Positions 32,301 through 41,204 of a stretch of DNA of 45,403 nucleotides are shown here, piece by piece. The DNA is from a virus: IMG/VR virus record IMGVR_UViG_3300006735_000064, positions 1-45,403 of that record, one strand, 5' to 3'. The notes beneath the pieces were generated by a model. The model was not told the DNA's origin. It made no database searches and saw only the letters and a list, made by a program, of their open reading frames with translations. Made by a program: the position numbers and the translations under genes. Numbering within the stretch: the first letter of the stretch is position 1; each line of letters starts with the position of its first letter.

Positions 32301-34441
32301 TTGCTATATCTGGTAGAGGATATACAGAAGCACCTGCAGTTGTTGTTAGAGGATCAGGTTCTGCTGCTACAGGAGCAGTTATTGAATCTGAAATTATTAT
32401 AGATGAACCAGCAGTTAGAATGGGTATTGCTGTTGATACAGATACCACAGTTAACTCAACTATTCCCACAAGGTTTAATTTTAATTATCCTGTATATCTA
32501 CAAGATAATACAGATTATGCTCTTAATATTGAATGCGATACAACAGAGTATGAGATATGGTCATCTAGACTTGGTGAGACAGATATTTCTTCTGGATTGG
32601 TTGTTAATACACAACCACTATTAGGTTCAGTATTTAAGTCACAAAACGTTGATAATTGGACAGAAGATTTATTTGAAGATATCAAATTTACCCTTTACAG
32701 AGCAGAATTTGATATTAGTAGAACTGCTGAATTACTATTAACCAACGAAGAATTAGGTTATGAAAAATTAGCAGTAGACCCTGCAGAAACATATGCTTTA
32801 GCAAATAGTACTGCAACATCTGCATTGTTTAAGAACAATAGTAATATAGTTAAGATAAATCATCGTGACAATGGATTTGAAACGGATGGAAATTCTAAAG
32901 TTTACTTTAAAGGAATAGAAAGTTTTGCTGGTTATGAAGTTAGTGATATAGAAAATACTCTTTATACAGTTGCTAACTCTGGTATTGATACTTATACAGT
33001 TGTTGGTCCTGCTAGAGCATCAACTACAGGTTTTGGTGGTGGTACAAATGTACTAGCATCATACAATAGAAAGTATGAGAAACTATATGCACAGGTTCCA
33101 TACTTACAAACATCTAACACAAAAATTGATAGTTATGTAACTACAACAAATGTAGTTCCTGTTGATTCTTCAACTACAAATTATAGTTCCTATTCACAGT
33201 CACCAAAAGAAACTACTTTCTTGAATGAAGAGCAATTCTTCTTAAATCAAAAGGTTGTTGCTTCTAGTATTAATGAAACCGTTAATGGTATTGATAATTC
33301 ACTAGTTTATAAGATTGATCTTTCATCAACTAAATCACATTTATCTCCTTTGATTGATTTAAGAACTAGTTCTGTTAAATTAGGATCTAATAGAGTTGAG
33401 AATACTACTGGTACAGAAAATAGATATGGAAAGAGATATCAAATTATTAAATTATATCCAGTTTATAAATTTACAGTTAGTGGAAATAGTCAAGATATAA
33501 CAACTGGTCAAAATGTTTCTGGTGTAAATTCCAAAGCATCTTCTGAAGTATTGCGTGTTGTTAATAATGATGTTTATGTTAAAGTTAAAAATTCTTTGCA
33601 GTTTGAAGTAGGTGAACCCCTAACATTTAGTGTTCAATCAGATGGTGGAAATCTATCTAGTGATACTGTCGTAATTACTACTGCTGGTATATTTGAACAG
33701 GTTCCTAATTTTGTTACAGGATCAACTGTTACTGCATATAACCCATCTAATTTAAGTGAGAAATATGATAATAAGGTAAGTGGTAAGGTAATTATATGGG
33801 ATTCCAAAACCAAGTCTTTAACTATAGAGAACGATAAGAATCCTATTAACAGTAATTACATAAGTCCTATTACTGCTGGTAGTGATTATGCTAGAACAGC
33901 ATCAACAAGTGATCAGATTAATGATATATTCCGTGAGGGAGAACTTATTGATTTTGAAGGATCTACTTTAGACACTTCAAAATTTGCAGAAGTTAAATCA
34001 ATGGCATATGATAATGGTGTTGATTATGTTCCTGAAGACGGTTCTCTTAACACTTCAGGTATTTCGAAATATGTTACTAAAGAGATCTTTATTGATACTC
34101 CTGCAACTGCAGTTAATGTTTATGTAACTGCTAATGTTAAAGATATTGAAGATGTTAAGGTTCTTTATAAGACAAAACTGTTAGCATCACAAGAGAATTT
34201 TAATGATATTGATTGGGAATATTTTAATGCTGATGGTGGTCCAGATAATAAAGACATTATTGCTACATCTGAAAATAGTATTTCTGGACAGTATGAAAAA
34301 CAATCTTCTTATCAAGAGTTGAGATATACTACTGATAGTTTAAAAGATTTTTCTTCTTTCGCTATTAAGATTGTTATGAAGACATCTGATCCTTCTTATG
34401 TTCCTAAAATACAGGACATGAGGGCAGTTGCCTCTTATTAG
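26375..34441 (+). CDS. Giant DUF4815-type virion structural protein (2688 aa)
   Basis: The N-terminus (KAAPYFDDYDSSKDFYKVLF, then PSYPVQGRELNTLQSILQNQ) is characteristic of DUF4815 phage structural proteins. A second conserved part is around residues 1340-1375: DNKRYTMKDIGKLEKRIERL, which looks like a coiled coil. GSGY-like repeats occur near 737 and 1935, with GRGY near 1976. Its place after gp8 is where T4 has gp9/gp10, so a baseplate-periphery or fibre-anchoring role is likely. One continuous frame. Homology to T4 gp10 itself is not visible by eye. Confidence 0.75.
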   Translation: MPQKTNIKAAPYFDDYDSSKDFYKVLFRPSYPVQGRELNTLQSILQNQVESYGKYRFKQGDLVVPGEVGLNKRLDFVKLSSVSEVAVNVDGEIIYQKYDIDGLVGQKVSGLSSGVIALILSISKQTDNNNDTLYVKYLTAGASGDEETFRQGETLEVVDGVNSPLLVVGTDGSVLPTNVAVTNPDTGAVTFVESGAMGYAAAVKVEEGVYFVNGFFVRNNAKLIVVDGYNNTPSVKVGFKVTESLVSPEEDITLYDNAFGSSNYAAPGAHRLKVDLEVIKYGYDETPDKNFIQLLTVKNGVVQRQIKQADYSLLEKTLSRRTYDESGDYVVDKFDIDVREFYNNGNNGVYSLDAAGTVNDITPSEASEKLIATVGPGKAYVRGYEIVNKETKYIEVDKARDTLVRDNVTIRSTGLSSFTLTNVYNTLPLNAEGADLTAYPTVYLNSTYNDGTVGSNNIEADTDYIQTIDRRGLGFDKDYGIKTVYLESGIVSSVTSDSIVNPTGSTPDLRNIWFITSRTASNGVADVASVQTIGLAKVVRPEIATTPCLQLIVYGRKDYLDNIFVEYDDNITSKKRRLYKTENDANGEQNEIGWISDYNETILPLIGVAKPKDFSLLKKPEGFNSDTDIVISKGRTAGGKKPYSGLFNLSYFNPVFFTKLLVDTNVTTDFSPGKYITGSQSGAYGVVEGDTNGFLSSGKSLVVKTLSGRFVSGETLVSEEGGLLRIARENTLSHLIVNSVGSGYSSTDKVSINGIDYESLDISIGVSGSQLYKIEINNRDAVSVEYSTPPTVSVSTGSGANITPVLFRDTVVTYGSQSVKSLYSTFGDSGKFSADIETIDANYSETKAVTEYTFSGTKGYRYLECNGFSANAAESVTQGDIIQFNDSTGRINRFVVESATIPQGTNKSRININVALPDDVLSESVVRLRPTVSGGTGSTLIFPTGSKEIDSLIKNSEDTQIKYYIRRDFVVSGTSTGGNITFVAYLGFGTQRFSEFNENDFLITVHDKGSSTSVETGDIIYISPDFVETKNIADPTSGLSSGSLTLTFPENHFGTNVANFPKLKLTATLEISKAKPKTKNSVTNKRIIITAAGDRVIPLRGIDYDSDSTESYTYSDVYKVKYIYEGSTSAPPTVDVNGNLVVGTDITHRFTFDDGQRDTFYDVSRLVLKPGFQAPTGQVVVAFDYFEHTQGDFSTVDSYVHEDGVIADNVPSFNSTVHGIVNLRNVIDFRPKVDSTAIISGFQDNSILSQTEYINFTGPGGSVSSTPASSKLLPYTVSFTESQYLDRIDGVFLNNKGNFVIKKGNSSLNPSKPEMIEDGIALYYMYIPAFTRSSKDVRIIPVDNKRYTMKDIGKLEKRIERLEYYTTLSILEQQALNMQVKDALGIDRVKSGFVVDNYESHSAGNLNSIDYKCSVDSQQSVLRPQVKEDSFKLTEIYSRDYQRDIAGYVNNNDVVTLPYTDIVYAHNAFATKIINPNPFVVIQYLGDASLNPNVDQWYDSTVAPLLTDNNTGLFSIFLKKDTTESFSSIYNSFVVNWVGVNKTFYNINPLSESNSDSVSSSVNNASVSSSSNISPQNNEIAKGVGYKTVNNITVADSLRFFARSIPVKFVLKRLKPKTQVYVFMEQRNIGRWVLSDSRFTGVAGNSLTSFNTPIITDEYGNASGILLVPAGNPPKENTTWSGDVNQVQYDDTSEEIRFSTGIKTIRFTSSSTDSDKNSVDAYAEVKFYATGILPENPASIISTAPAFFKANEGVQLIDSNTENISRPNPLAQTFKVENFEGGMFSTGVDLFFSKKSTSIPIRVYLSNVDSEKPGKYILPGSEVTLYPDTFLKVYSSGNITLTVGENITGSRSLAIGPLSKVYDRNMFEILPTSDGRISITNEQVYTFVLSNHNGTSFQENEDLTLNSVTQYNNANNATIGLKIAKDAGKVSALNVTTLGSGYEGATITVESPQLPGGSNATGSVKVSNGQLYLAEVAISGRGYTEAPAVVVRGSGSAATGAVIESEIIIDEPAVRMGIAVDTDTTVNSTIPTRFNFNYPVYLQDNTDYALNIECDTTEYEIWSSRLGETDISSGLVVNTQPLLGSVFKSQNVDNWTEDLFEDIKFTLYRAEFDISRTAELLLTNEELGYEKLAVDPAETYALANSTATSALFKNNSNIVKINHRDNGFETDGNSKVYFKGIESFAGYEVSDIENTLYTVANSGIDTYTVVGPARASTTGFGGGTNVLASYNRKYEKLYAQVPYLQTSNTKIDSYVTTTNVVPVDSSTTNYSSYSQSPKETTFLNEEQFFLNQKVVASSINETVNGIDNSLVYKIDLSSTKSHLSPLIDLRTSSVKLGSNRVENTTGTENRYGKRYQIIKLYPVYKFTVSGNSQDITTGQNVSGVNSKASSEVLRVVNNDVYVKVKNSLQFEVGEPLTFSVQSDGGNLSSDTVVITTAGIFEQVPNFVTGSTVTAYNPSNLSEKYDNKVSGKVIIWDSKTKSLTIENDKNPINSNYISPITAGSDYARTASTSDQINDIFREGELIDFEGSTLDTSKFAEVKSMAYDNGVDYVPEDGSLNTSGISKYVTKEIFIDTPATAVNVYVTANVKDIEDVKVLYKTKLLASQENFNDIDWEYFNADGGPDNKDIIATSENSISGQYEKQSSYQELRYTTDSLKDFSSFAIKIVMKTSDPSYVPKIQDMRAVASY

Positions 34442-34442
34442 A

Positions 34443-34631
34443 ATGGAGTATCTTAAAGTTAAAGGTCATGAGAATTTTGTTAGAGATACTAACACTGGAG
34501 CAATAATCAATGTTGCTCCAAAAGCACCTAAATCATTTTCGGGTGAATTTCAGAATGCCATCAAAGAACTAAATACTTTGAAGGAAGAAATGTCCGAGAT
34601 CAAGTCCCTCCTTAAGAAATTAGTTAAATGA
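34443..34631 (+). CDS. Small virion-associated protein (62 aa)
   Basis: I use ATG 34443; the frame is open to TTG 34428, inside the previous gene. MEYLKVKGHENFVRDTNTGA is a recognisable start of small proteins in T4-like structural clusters. The C-terminal half is a coiled coil (ELNTLKEEMSEIKSLLKKLV). It probably joins or chaperones the neighbouring large proteins. Ends with an ATGA overlap. Confidence 0.65.
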   Translation: MEYLKVKGHENFVRDTNTGAIINVAPKAPKSFSGEFQNAIKELNTLKEEMSEIKSLLKKLVK

Positions 34632-37600
34632 CTTTAAGAAATGTCGCTAAAGATTTTAGTCTAGAAGATCAGAGGCAAGAAATCAATGAGATTGCTGATG
34701 ATCTGAATCAGACTCGTGAGGGAACTTATACATTTACTGGATATAAAACATTCAGTACAGTAGCAACATTTCAAGATGGTATATCATCTACTTCTGCTAC
34801 TCTTGGTAATTTAACAGAGGGAAGAGTTGTAATCGTTGGAGCAAGTGGAGAATTAATAGATACAAGCAAATTAACGTGGGATAGTACTAACGATAAACTT
34901 GTTATAGATGGTGGTATAGATTCAACTACATTTACCAGTCAGGGAACAGTTATTGGTAATACTGGTGCTAATATTACAGGTGCTGAATGTGTATTTGCAT
35001 CTGTTACAGTTAGTGATTTAACTGCAGGTAGAATACCTATTGTTGGTACTATTGGTGCATTAGAAGATAGTTCTAAATTAACTTTTGATGGTACTGATTT
35101 AAATGTTACAGGTGATATAGATGTTACAGGTAACTTTAAGAAAAGTGGATCTCCCATTGGTTTAAGTCATCTTCATAATGTTGATATTGCAACTACACCT
35201 GATTCAGATCAAGTTCTTGCTTATAACACTGTAAGTGGTAACTGGAGAGCTATAGATGTTGATGTAGATGCATTTGATTGGGCAACTGATACTACTATTC
35301 CATCTTATATTAAAAACATTACACAAACAAATGTTACTAATTGGAACAGTGCATATAGTTGGGGTGATCATGGATCTGAAGGATATTTAAAATCAGAATC
35401 AGATACTTTAGGTTCTGTAACTGCTAGAGGTGCAACAACAATTACAGCAGTTACTTTCCAAGATGTTACCATCACAGGAAATTTATCATATAGTGGTTCT
35501 CAAAGTAACATATCACAAAATGCTGCAGTTGGTACTAGTAGTCTTACATTAAATAATGATATTGGTAGGTATAATAATGTAACTGCTACAGGAGGTTCTC
35601 CTATAGTTACAATGGCTGATACTACTGGTATTATTCAAGGTCAATCATTTTCTGTTATTACCACTAATAGTGGTAGCTTGACAAATCCACCAGCAGGAAC
35701 AACTATATTATCAATAGATAGTGGTACTCAACTTACTTTAAGTGCAGATTTTACTGGTTCTGGTTCTGGAAATGTAGATATCTACACACCAATACAACCA
35801 TCATTAAATGCATCAATTATTGCTGAACGTTCTGCATTAGCAGATGCTATAGTAAGATTCAATGAAGGAAGTGATATTTGGGAATTCTTTGATGGAACAG
35901 ATTGGGGATATTTCTCCAATTATTCTTTGGAAGGTTCTACAAGTACATCTAATCATGTTATATTAAAATCAAACCCATCTATAGATGATGGTAATCCTGT
36001 GCCATCTGTAGAATTAGTTGGTACTAGTGATCTTAATATTGATTGGGATAGTGTTAATAAAAAAGCAACATTCTCTTTACCTAATGCTGCTGGTGTTACT
36101 GCTGGTTCTTATACAAATGCAGATATTACTGTTAATGCTAAAGGAATAATTACTGCTGTTGACAATGGAACAGGTGGTGGTGGCAGTTCAACTGTATCTA
36201 TTGGTGCTAATGCACCTGCTAGTCCTACTGCTGGTGATATGTGGTGGTCTTCATTAGAAGGTAGACTTAAGATTTATTATACAGATGAGACTCCTGATTC
36301 TTATTGGGTAGATGCTAATCCACCTCTAGCAGGTGCTCCACTTACTGATGGAGACAAAGGAGACATAACTGTATCATCTTCAGGTACAGTATGGGAAATT
36401 GATGCAACAGGAACAAAAGATAATACAACATTCTTGAGAGGTGATAATACTTGGGCAACACCTCCAGGAACTGGTGGTGGTGGTGGAAGTATGGTATCAG
36501 TACCAGTATTTGATCAATCAGAAAGTACTAGTGGTGCTACATATACAGCAGTAACTTATGGTTCACCAAATTTCGAACCAGCCATATCTGGAATCAAAGC
36601 AGAATTTGCTAATACTGGTGTTAATAGACATGTAGATCTCAAGTTTGAAAAATTAGACAATGATAAAGTATATGAATTTATGCTTCAAACATTCTCATAT
36701 GGTACTGACAATTATAATGGATGGTACTTTGCTGATAAACAAACTACTAGATGTGATAATAATGATCCAACAAATTACAATGCTGGCAGTAAAAGGATAT
36801 CAGATAAAATAAACGGTGCTAATACTGCTACTGATCATTGGTTTAGTTTTAGTAGGGTTAGTTCTACTGACAGGTACTATGGAGGAGATTCTGTATCAGG
36901 AACTAGTTGGGACTGGCCGAATAATGGATATGAGTGGGATCCTAATGATAACACTGTAGGAGAAGATATCAATGATTGGCACTTTGTTATTGATATGCCA
37001 CGTAATAAGATATGGGTAAAGACATATAATGAAAATTGGGAGCAAGGAGATATTGGAGGGTGGAAATCGGGGCAGGTAGGAGCAAATTGTGATCCTACTG
37101 ATCCTCTATCTACTGCATCTGCATATTTAAGAAAAACAGGTACTGGTGATTATTATTTTAATATTGGTATGTTCATACCATCTGACGGTACTGGACAATG
37201 TACAGTATATCCGATACACCCAGATCACAGTACGTTCCGTAAAGGAATGAAGGGTGATACAGGAGATCCAGGAGCAGCAGGTGCTTCTGACTTCTTAACA
37301 TTATCAGATGTACCTAGTGATTTTACTGGTCAAGATGGTAAGTTCTTAAAGGTTAATGCTGCTGAAGATGCTCTTGAATTTACTGATGCACCTACTAGTG
37401 GTGCTAATGTAAGTATGAGTCTTACTGCTCCAGCAACACCTGCTACAGGTGATTTGTGGTGGAAGACCGATGAAGGAAGTTTAAAGATTAATTATAATGA
37501 TGGAGATAGTACACAGTGGGTAGATGCTTCACCTCATTTGGCACAAACATATCTAGATGATGGTGCAAGTAATAGATTAGAAGTAGATGGTGAAATAAAA

Positions 37601-38623
37601 TTAACTGGTCATATTATTCCTACAACAAATGCAGCATATGATTTAGGTAATGCATCATATAAGATAAGACACTTATTCCTGTCAGATAATTCATTATGGG
37701 TTGGAGATGAGCATAAAGTCTCTATTGATGCAGGTAAGATGAAATTTAGGAAGAGAAAGAAAACTGCACTTCCTAAAGCATTAACAGATCTTGGTGCTGA
37801 TGTTACAGCAGCATTAGATTATTATAATAACAATAAAGCAGGTGGAGATCCAACAAAGTCTCAAGCACAGGATCTATCTGTAGATAATATGATGGCATTT
37901 ATTAAATCATTAAATCCTGAATTAACACAAATAGAAGATTTATATCCATCAAAGTTTTTACCTGATGGTAATACAAACCCTGCATATACTGATGATGACT
38001 GGGAGGATCAACAGGAAGCTATTGGTGGTGGTTTAGGATTTGCTGAAATAGATCAATGGTTTGAAGGTAATCAACTCCTTACTCATGATAGTGCTGATGG
38101 TTATGGAAGTGCACAATATCCAGGTAATGGTGGAGTTGGTTCATTAGGAAGTCAAAAATTTAATGATGTAATTATAGGTGATGTTACAACACATACACAA
38201 ACTGCAATTGCTAGATCTCCTGCTCCATTTGCAGTGAAAGGTGCAGGTATGACAGAGACTGCTGGTGCATTTACATTCCCAAGTAATGGTGTGTGGCAAG
38301 TAAATTTTGATGTCAGATTTGGTTCATCTGGTTATAAAGAAGGTGGTAATGGTAACGAGGTGGGATTCTTTTATGCTTATATAGAACATAGTGATGATGC
38401 AGGAACTAGTTGGGATCATGTAAGAGAAGGAAAATTTAAGTGTCTTGCAGCCGACCCAGTAACTTATCATTCTACACAGCAAAATCTAAATCTACAAAGT
38501 ATTATTAGTATAAGTGATTTTACACAACAAAGATGCAGATTTAAAATTAAATCAACATGTAATGGTTTTATCGGTCATGGTTCAAAAGGTGATACTTTAA
38601 TGACGTTTACAAAAATAGGGTAA
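34628..38623 (+). CDS. Tail fibre protein (1331 aa)
   Basis: N-terminal helix (EINEIADDLNQTREGTYTFT), then repeats typical of phage fibres (LTEGRVVIVGASGELIDTSKL, DLTAGRIPIVGTIGAL). Two copies of a WW...WVDA unit lie near residues 535 and 940 (GDMWWSSLEGRLKIYY and GDLWWKTDEGSLKINY). A short collagen-like stretch (KGDTGDPGAAG) is near 875 and a poly-Gly linker near 618. The C-terminal 130 residues (GMTETAGAFTFPSNGVWQV onward) resemble a C1q-like jelly roll, a common receptor-binding head. Confidence 0.75.
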   Translation: MTLRNVAKDFSLEDQRQEINEIADDLNQTREGTYTFTGYKTFSTVATFQDGISSTSATLGNLTEGRVVIVGASGELIDTSKLTWDSTNDKLVIDGGIDSTTFTSQGTVIGNTGANITGAECVFASVTVSDLTAGRIPIVGTIGALEDSSKLTFDGTDLNVTGDIDVTGNFKKSGSPIGLSHLHNVDIATTPDSDQVLAYNTVSGNWRAIDVDVDAFDWATDTTIPSYIKNITQTNVTNWNSAYSWGDHGSEGYLKSESDTLGSVTARGATTITAVTFQDVTITGNLSYSGSQSNISQNAAVGTSSLTLNNDIGRYNNVTATGGSPIVTMADTTGIIQGQSFSVITTNSGSLTNPPAGTTILSIDSGTQLTLSADFTGSGSGNVDIYTPIQPSLNASIIAERSALADAIVRFNEGSDIWEFFDGTDWGYFSNYSLEGSTSTSNHVILKSNPSIDDGNPVPSVELVGTSDLNIDWDSVNKKATFSLPNAAGVTAGSYTNADITVNAKGIITAVDNGTGGGGSSTVSIGANAPASPTAGDMWWSSLEGRLKIYYTDETPDSYWVDANPPLAGAPLTDGDKGDITVSSSGTVWEIDATGTKDNTTFLRGDNTWATPPGTGGGGGSMVSVPVFDQSESTSGATYTAVTYGSPNFEPAISGIKAEFANTGVNRHVDLKFEKLDNDKVYEFMLQTFSYGTDNYNGWYFADKQTTRCDNNDPTNYNAGSKRISDKINGANTATDHWFSFSRVSSTDRYYGGDSVSGTSWDWPNNGYEWDPNDNTVGEDINDWHFVIDMPRNKIWVKTYNENWEQGDIGGWKSGQVGANCDPTDPLSTASAYLRKTGTGDYYFNIGMFIPSDGTGQCTVYPIHPDHSTFRKGMKGDTGDPGAAGASDFLTLSDVPSDFTGQDGKFLKVNAAEDALEFTDAPTSGANVSMSLTAPATPATGDLWWKTDEGSLKINYNDGDSTQWVDASPHLAQTYLDDGASNRLEVDGEIKLTGHIIPTTNAAYDLGNASYKIRHLFLSDNSLWVGDEHKVSIDAGKMKFRKRKKTALPKALTDLGADVTAALDYYNNNKAGGDPTKSQAQDLSVDNMMAFIKSLNPELTQIEDLYPSKFLPDGNTNPAYTDDDWEDQQEAIGGGLGFAEIDQWFEGNQLLTHDSADGYGSAQYPGNGGVGSLGSQKFNDVIIGDVTTHTQTAIARSPAPFAVKGAGMTETAGAFTFPSNGVWQVNFDVRFGSSGYKEGGNGNEVGFFYAYIEHSDDAGTSWDHVREGKFKCLAADPVTYHSTQQNLNLQSIISISDFTQQRCRFKIKSTCNGFIGHGSKGDTLMTFTKIG

Positions 38624-38627
38624 TAAC

Positions 38628-40790
38628 ATGTCAGCAATAACCTTTCCAAATAGTCCTTCTGCAGGAACACAAACTACAGTAAATGGCATTACTTATACCT
38701 TTACTGATGGTACGTGGGTTGCTGTTGGGCAATCAAATTTTTATAGTTTACCCATAGCATCACCAACAGTATTAGGTGGTGTTAAGAGTGGTGGTACTGG
38801 TATCCAAATTGCTAATGATGGAGTTATTTCTATTGCAACTGGTAGTACATTTGATACTAATGATGTTGATGCTCACCTAAATCAATCTAATCCTACTAGT
38901 GGATATGTTCTTTCTTGGAATGGAACTGATTATGCTTGGGTAGATAACGCAGGGTATAGTAATACTGATGTCGATTCCCACCTAAATCAGTCCAATCCAA
39001 CTGCTGACTATGTTCTTTCTTGGAGTGGAACTGACTATGAATGGGTAGAACAGTCTGGTGGTAGTTTTACTGGTGGAACTCTAGAACATGATATGTGGTG
39101 GTTGGCCACACCATCTGCTGTTGCTAATGGACAACCTGGTGCTGGACGTATTGGATATAGCAGTAAGCATGACACTATTGGTCGTGGTGATACAGAATTG
39201 GGTGATTTTGGTAGGGTAACGCAGGTAGGATTTGCCAAGTCTGGTAATGGAATGACAGAGGAGAATGGTATATTTACATTCCCTAGTACTGGACATTGGA
39301 GAGTTAAGTCAACAGTACATTGCTATGGTAGAGCAAGTGGTGCTGAAGCAGGTAAATTTGCTACTAATATAACATACACATCAAATTTTACTGCATATAC
39401 CAATTCAACTTATAACACATATTTGGGATGCCAAGGAGAACCTAGAACTGCTAACCAGACAGCACCTAGTTATAGTGAGACTGTATCTTATTACAGGACT
39501 GATTGGACTAGTGTATGGAATAGCAATGACGTTTCAAGAAATCTTGACAATGTATTTGATGGTAGTAGTGCCACATATACAGTAATGCATACTAGTCATG
39601 CTGACATCAGTTATCTGTACTTAACACAGGGGCAATTAACAGACGTAGTTAAAGTTGTAGTTGGATATGATGGTGATGGTTGGTTAGGTTTTAATGGTCA
39701 GCAGAATAATCCTGCTCTCATGCCTCGTACAGATGGTGGTACATATCAATATGGAGTAAACGGTTCACCTCAAGAACTTATAATGTATGATGGAACTTCT
39801 AATAACACACCAGCATTTAGTGGTCAATTAGAAAGTTTAACCTTTACTGGATATACTCAATCTGGAGGTAGTGCTCCTGGTGGTGCTATTAAAGGTGCAA
39901 CATCAGTATGCCATCTTTACTATATTAAGATTCAAAGATTAACTGATAATGTTTTAACTACAATTACATACACTCCCGAAACTAATACAAGTTGGACTGA
40001 AGTTAATAAACAGTGGAGTATTATGGACTCCCAGATCTATCCTCATTACAATGAAGTTAGTGTAGAATATGTTTTTAATATTACTGATACTTCCACACAG
40101 AAAGTTAAATTTGAGGTTTCTGATGCTACTACTTGTATGCAGATTGATTGGAATAATGACAGACAGAGTAGATTTTTCTTCAGTAAGTTAGAAGGTGCAC
40201 AAGGTTTACAAGGAGATCCTGGTGCTAGTACAACCATTAATAATAATGCAGCAGATAGAGTAATCCTAGGAACAGCAACTGCTGATACTTTAAATGCTGA
40301 TGATGGTTTAACATACACAAGAGAAGGATCTAATACATATGGTGCTCCTCTATTAAGAGTAGGTAATGATACTGAAGATAGTAGTTATTTTGAAGTAGGT
40401 TCTTCTGACAAGAAGATTCAGATTAGAAATACAGATACCTATTCATATATTTACTGTGGTTCTGATAGTGATTTCCATATAGAACATAATAGAGATCCAG
40501 CATACAGAACAGCAGGAGCAAAAATCAGAATTGGTGCAGTGGGTGATCACAATGCCATTTTTGAATTATCAGGTGAGAGTATTTTAAATCATGCTGGAAA
40601 TGAGAAAATCAAAACTACCACTGATGGTGTAAAAATTACTGGTGGTATACAGGATAAGGATAATCAATTAGGTACTAATGGACAAGTTTTAACTAGTACT
40701 GGTACTCAATTGGATTGGGTTGATGCTTCAACACTTTCAACAACATCAACAATACCAGCATTTCAATCTAGTTGGAGGATACCATTATGA
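38628..40790 (+). CDS. Tail fibre or fibre-tip protein with duplicated repeats (720 aa)
   Basis: N-terminus of the type TFPNSPSAGT...GITYTFTDGTW, shared with the 41965 gene. A direct repeat lies at about residues 80-150 (DAHLNQSNPTSGYVLSWNGT, then DSHLNQSNPTADYVLSWSGT). A C1q-like opening (GMTEENGIFTFPSTGHWRV) near 207 matches the preceding fibre, but the matching later strands come only near 476-500. The intervening 240 residues contain VFDGSSATY and look like an inserted discoidin/carbohydrate-binding-type module. A collagen-like GLQGDPG is near 526. The last codons hold the GGAGG for the next gene. Confidence 0.7.
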   Translation: MSAITFPNSPSAGTQTTVNGITYTFTDGTWVAVGQSNFYSLPIASPTVLGGVKSGGTGIQIANDGVISIATGSTFDTNDVDAHLNQSNPTSGYVLSWNGTDYAWVDNAGYSNTDVDSHLNQSNPTADYVLSWSGTDYEWVEQSGGSFTGGTLEHDMWWLATPSAVANGQPGAGRIGYSSKHDTIGRGDTELGDFGRVTQVGFAKSGNGMTEENGIFTFPSTGHWRVKSTVHCYGRASGAEAGKFATNITYTSNFTAYTNSTYNTYLGCQGEPRTANQTAPSYSETVSYYRTDWTSVWNSNDVSRNLDNVFDGSSATYTVMHTSHADISYLYLTQGQLTDVVKVVVGYDGDGWLGFNGQQNNPALMPRTDGGTYQYGVNGSPQELIMYDGTSNNTPAFSGQLESLTFTGYTQSGGSAPGGAIKGATSVCHLYYIKIQRLTDNVLTTITYTPETNTSWTEVNKQWSIMDSQIYPHYNEVSVEYVFNITDTSTQKVKFEVSDATTCMQIDWNNDRQSRFFFSKLEGAQGLQGDPGASTTINNNAADRVILGTATADTLNADDGLTYTREGSNTYGAPLLRVGNDTEDSSYFEVGSSDKKIQIRNTDTYSYIYCGSDSDFHIEHNRDPAYRTAGAKIRIGAVGDHNAIFELSGESILNHAGNEKIKTTTDGVKITGGIQDKDNQLGTNGQVLTSTGTQLDWVDASTLSTTSTIPAFQSSWRIPL

Positions 40791-41203
40791 CTGCAACAGT
40801 ACATTCAGGCACAGGCAATTTTAGTTACACCAATTCTACTGGTGGTAATGTTCGTGTGATTATAGGGCATGTGTTATGCAGCACGGATGTCTTTGGGAAT
40901 CAACAGGGTATTAAAATGAGATTTGGACCTACCAATTCTGATTATGTGTTTCAAATACAGGGTGGATCCAACCAACAAGCATATGGAACAGGTAGATATA
41001 TTACTGGTGCTAACCATTCAGATGGTTCTTATGGTGTAACTGCTGTAGGTAGTGAAGGTGGATTTATAGGTGGTAACAAGTCTGGTAAAGAAAGTATGTT
41101 TGTTAGTGAGGTATGGCTTGCTGATGCACATTCTATAGATATTAAAACCCTCGATGAATCATATCCTCTCAAATCATGGAACATACTAACAATACCAGAA
41201 TAA
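40787..41203 (+). CDS. Small beta-rich virion protein, tandem paralogue 1 (138 aa)
   Basis: Start ATG 40787, overlapping the upstream TGA with GGAGG at 40774-40778. N-terminal GTGNFSYTNSTGGNVRVII and C-terminal SEVWLADAHS...WNILTIPE are shared with the next two genes. Probably a small trimeric fibre tip or receptor-binding knob; that is inferred from context only. Confidence 0.65.
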   Translation: MTATVHSGTGNFSYTNSTGGNVRVIIGHVLCSTDVFGNQQGIKMRFGPTNSDYVFQIQGGSNQQAYGTGRYITGANHSDGSYGVTAVGSEGGFIGGNKSGKESMFVSEVWLADAHSIDIKTLDESYPLKSWNILTIPE

Positions 41204-41204
41204 C

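Noticed and set aside
15931-34441. Assembly or frameshift artefact behind the two giant genes
   Set aside because: Both frames are uninterrupted, begin and end at sensible junctions, and large structural proteins are usual in this part of cyanophage genomes.
34428-34442. TTG start for the 62-aa virion protein
   Set aside because: It would lie inside the preceding gene; the ATG at 34443, two bases after that gene's stop, gives the recognisable N-terminus.
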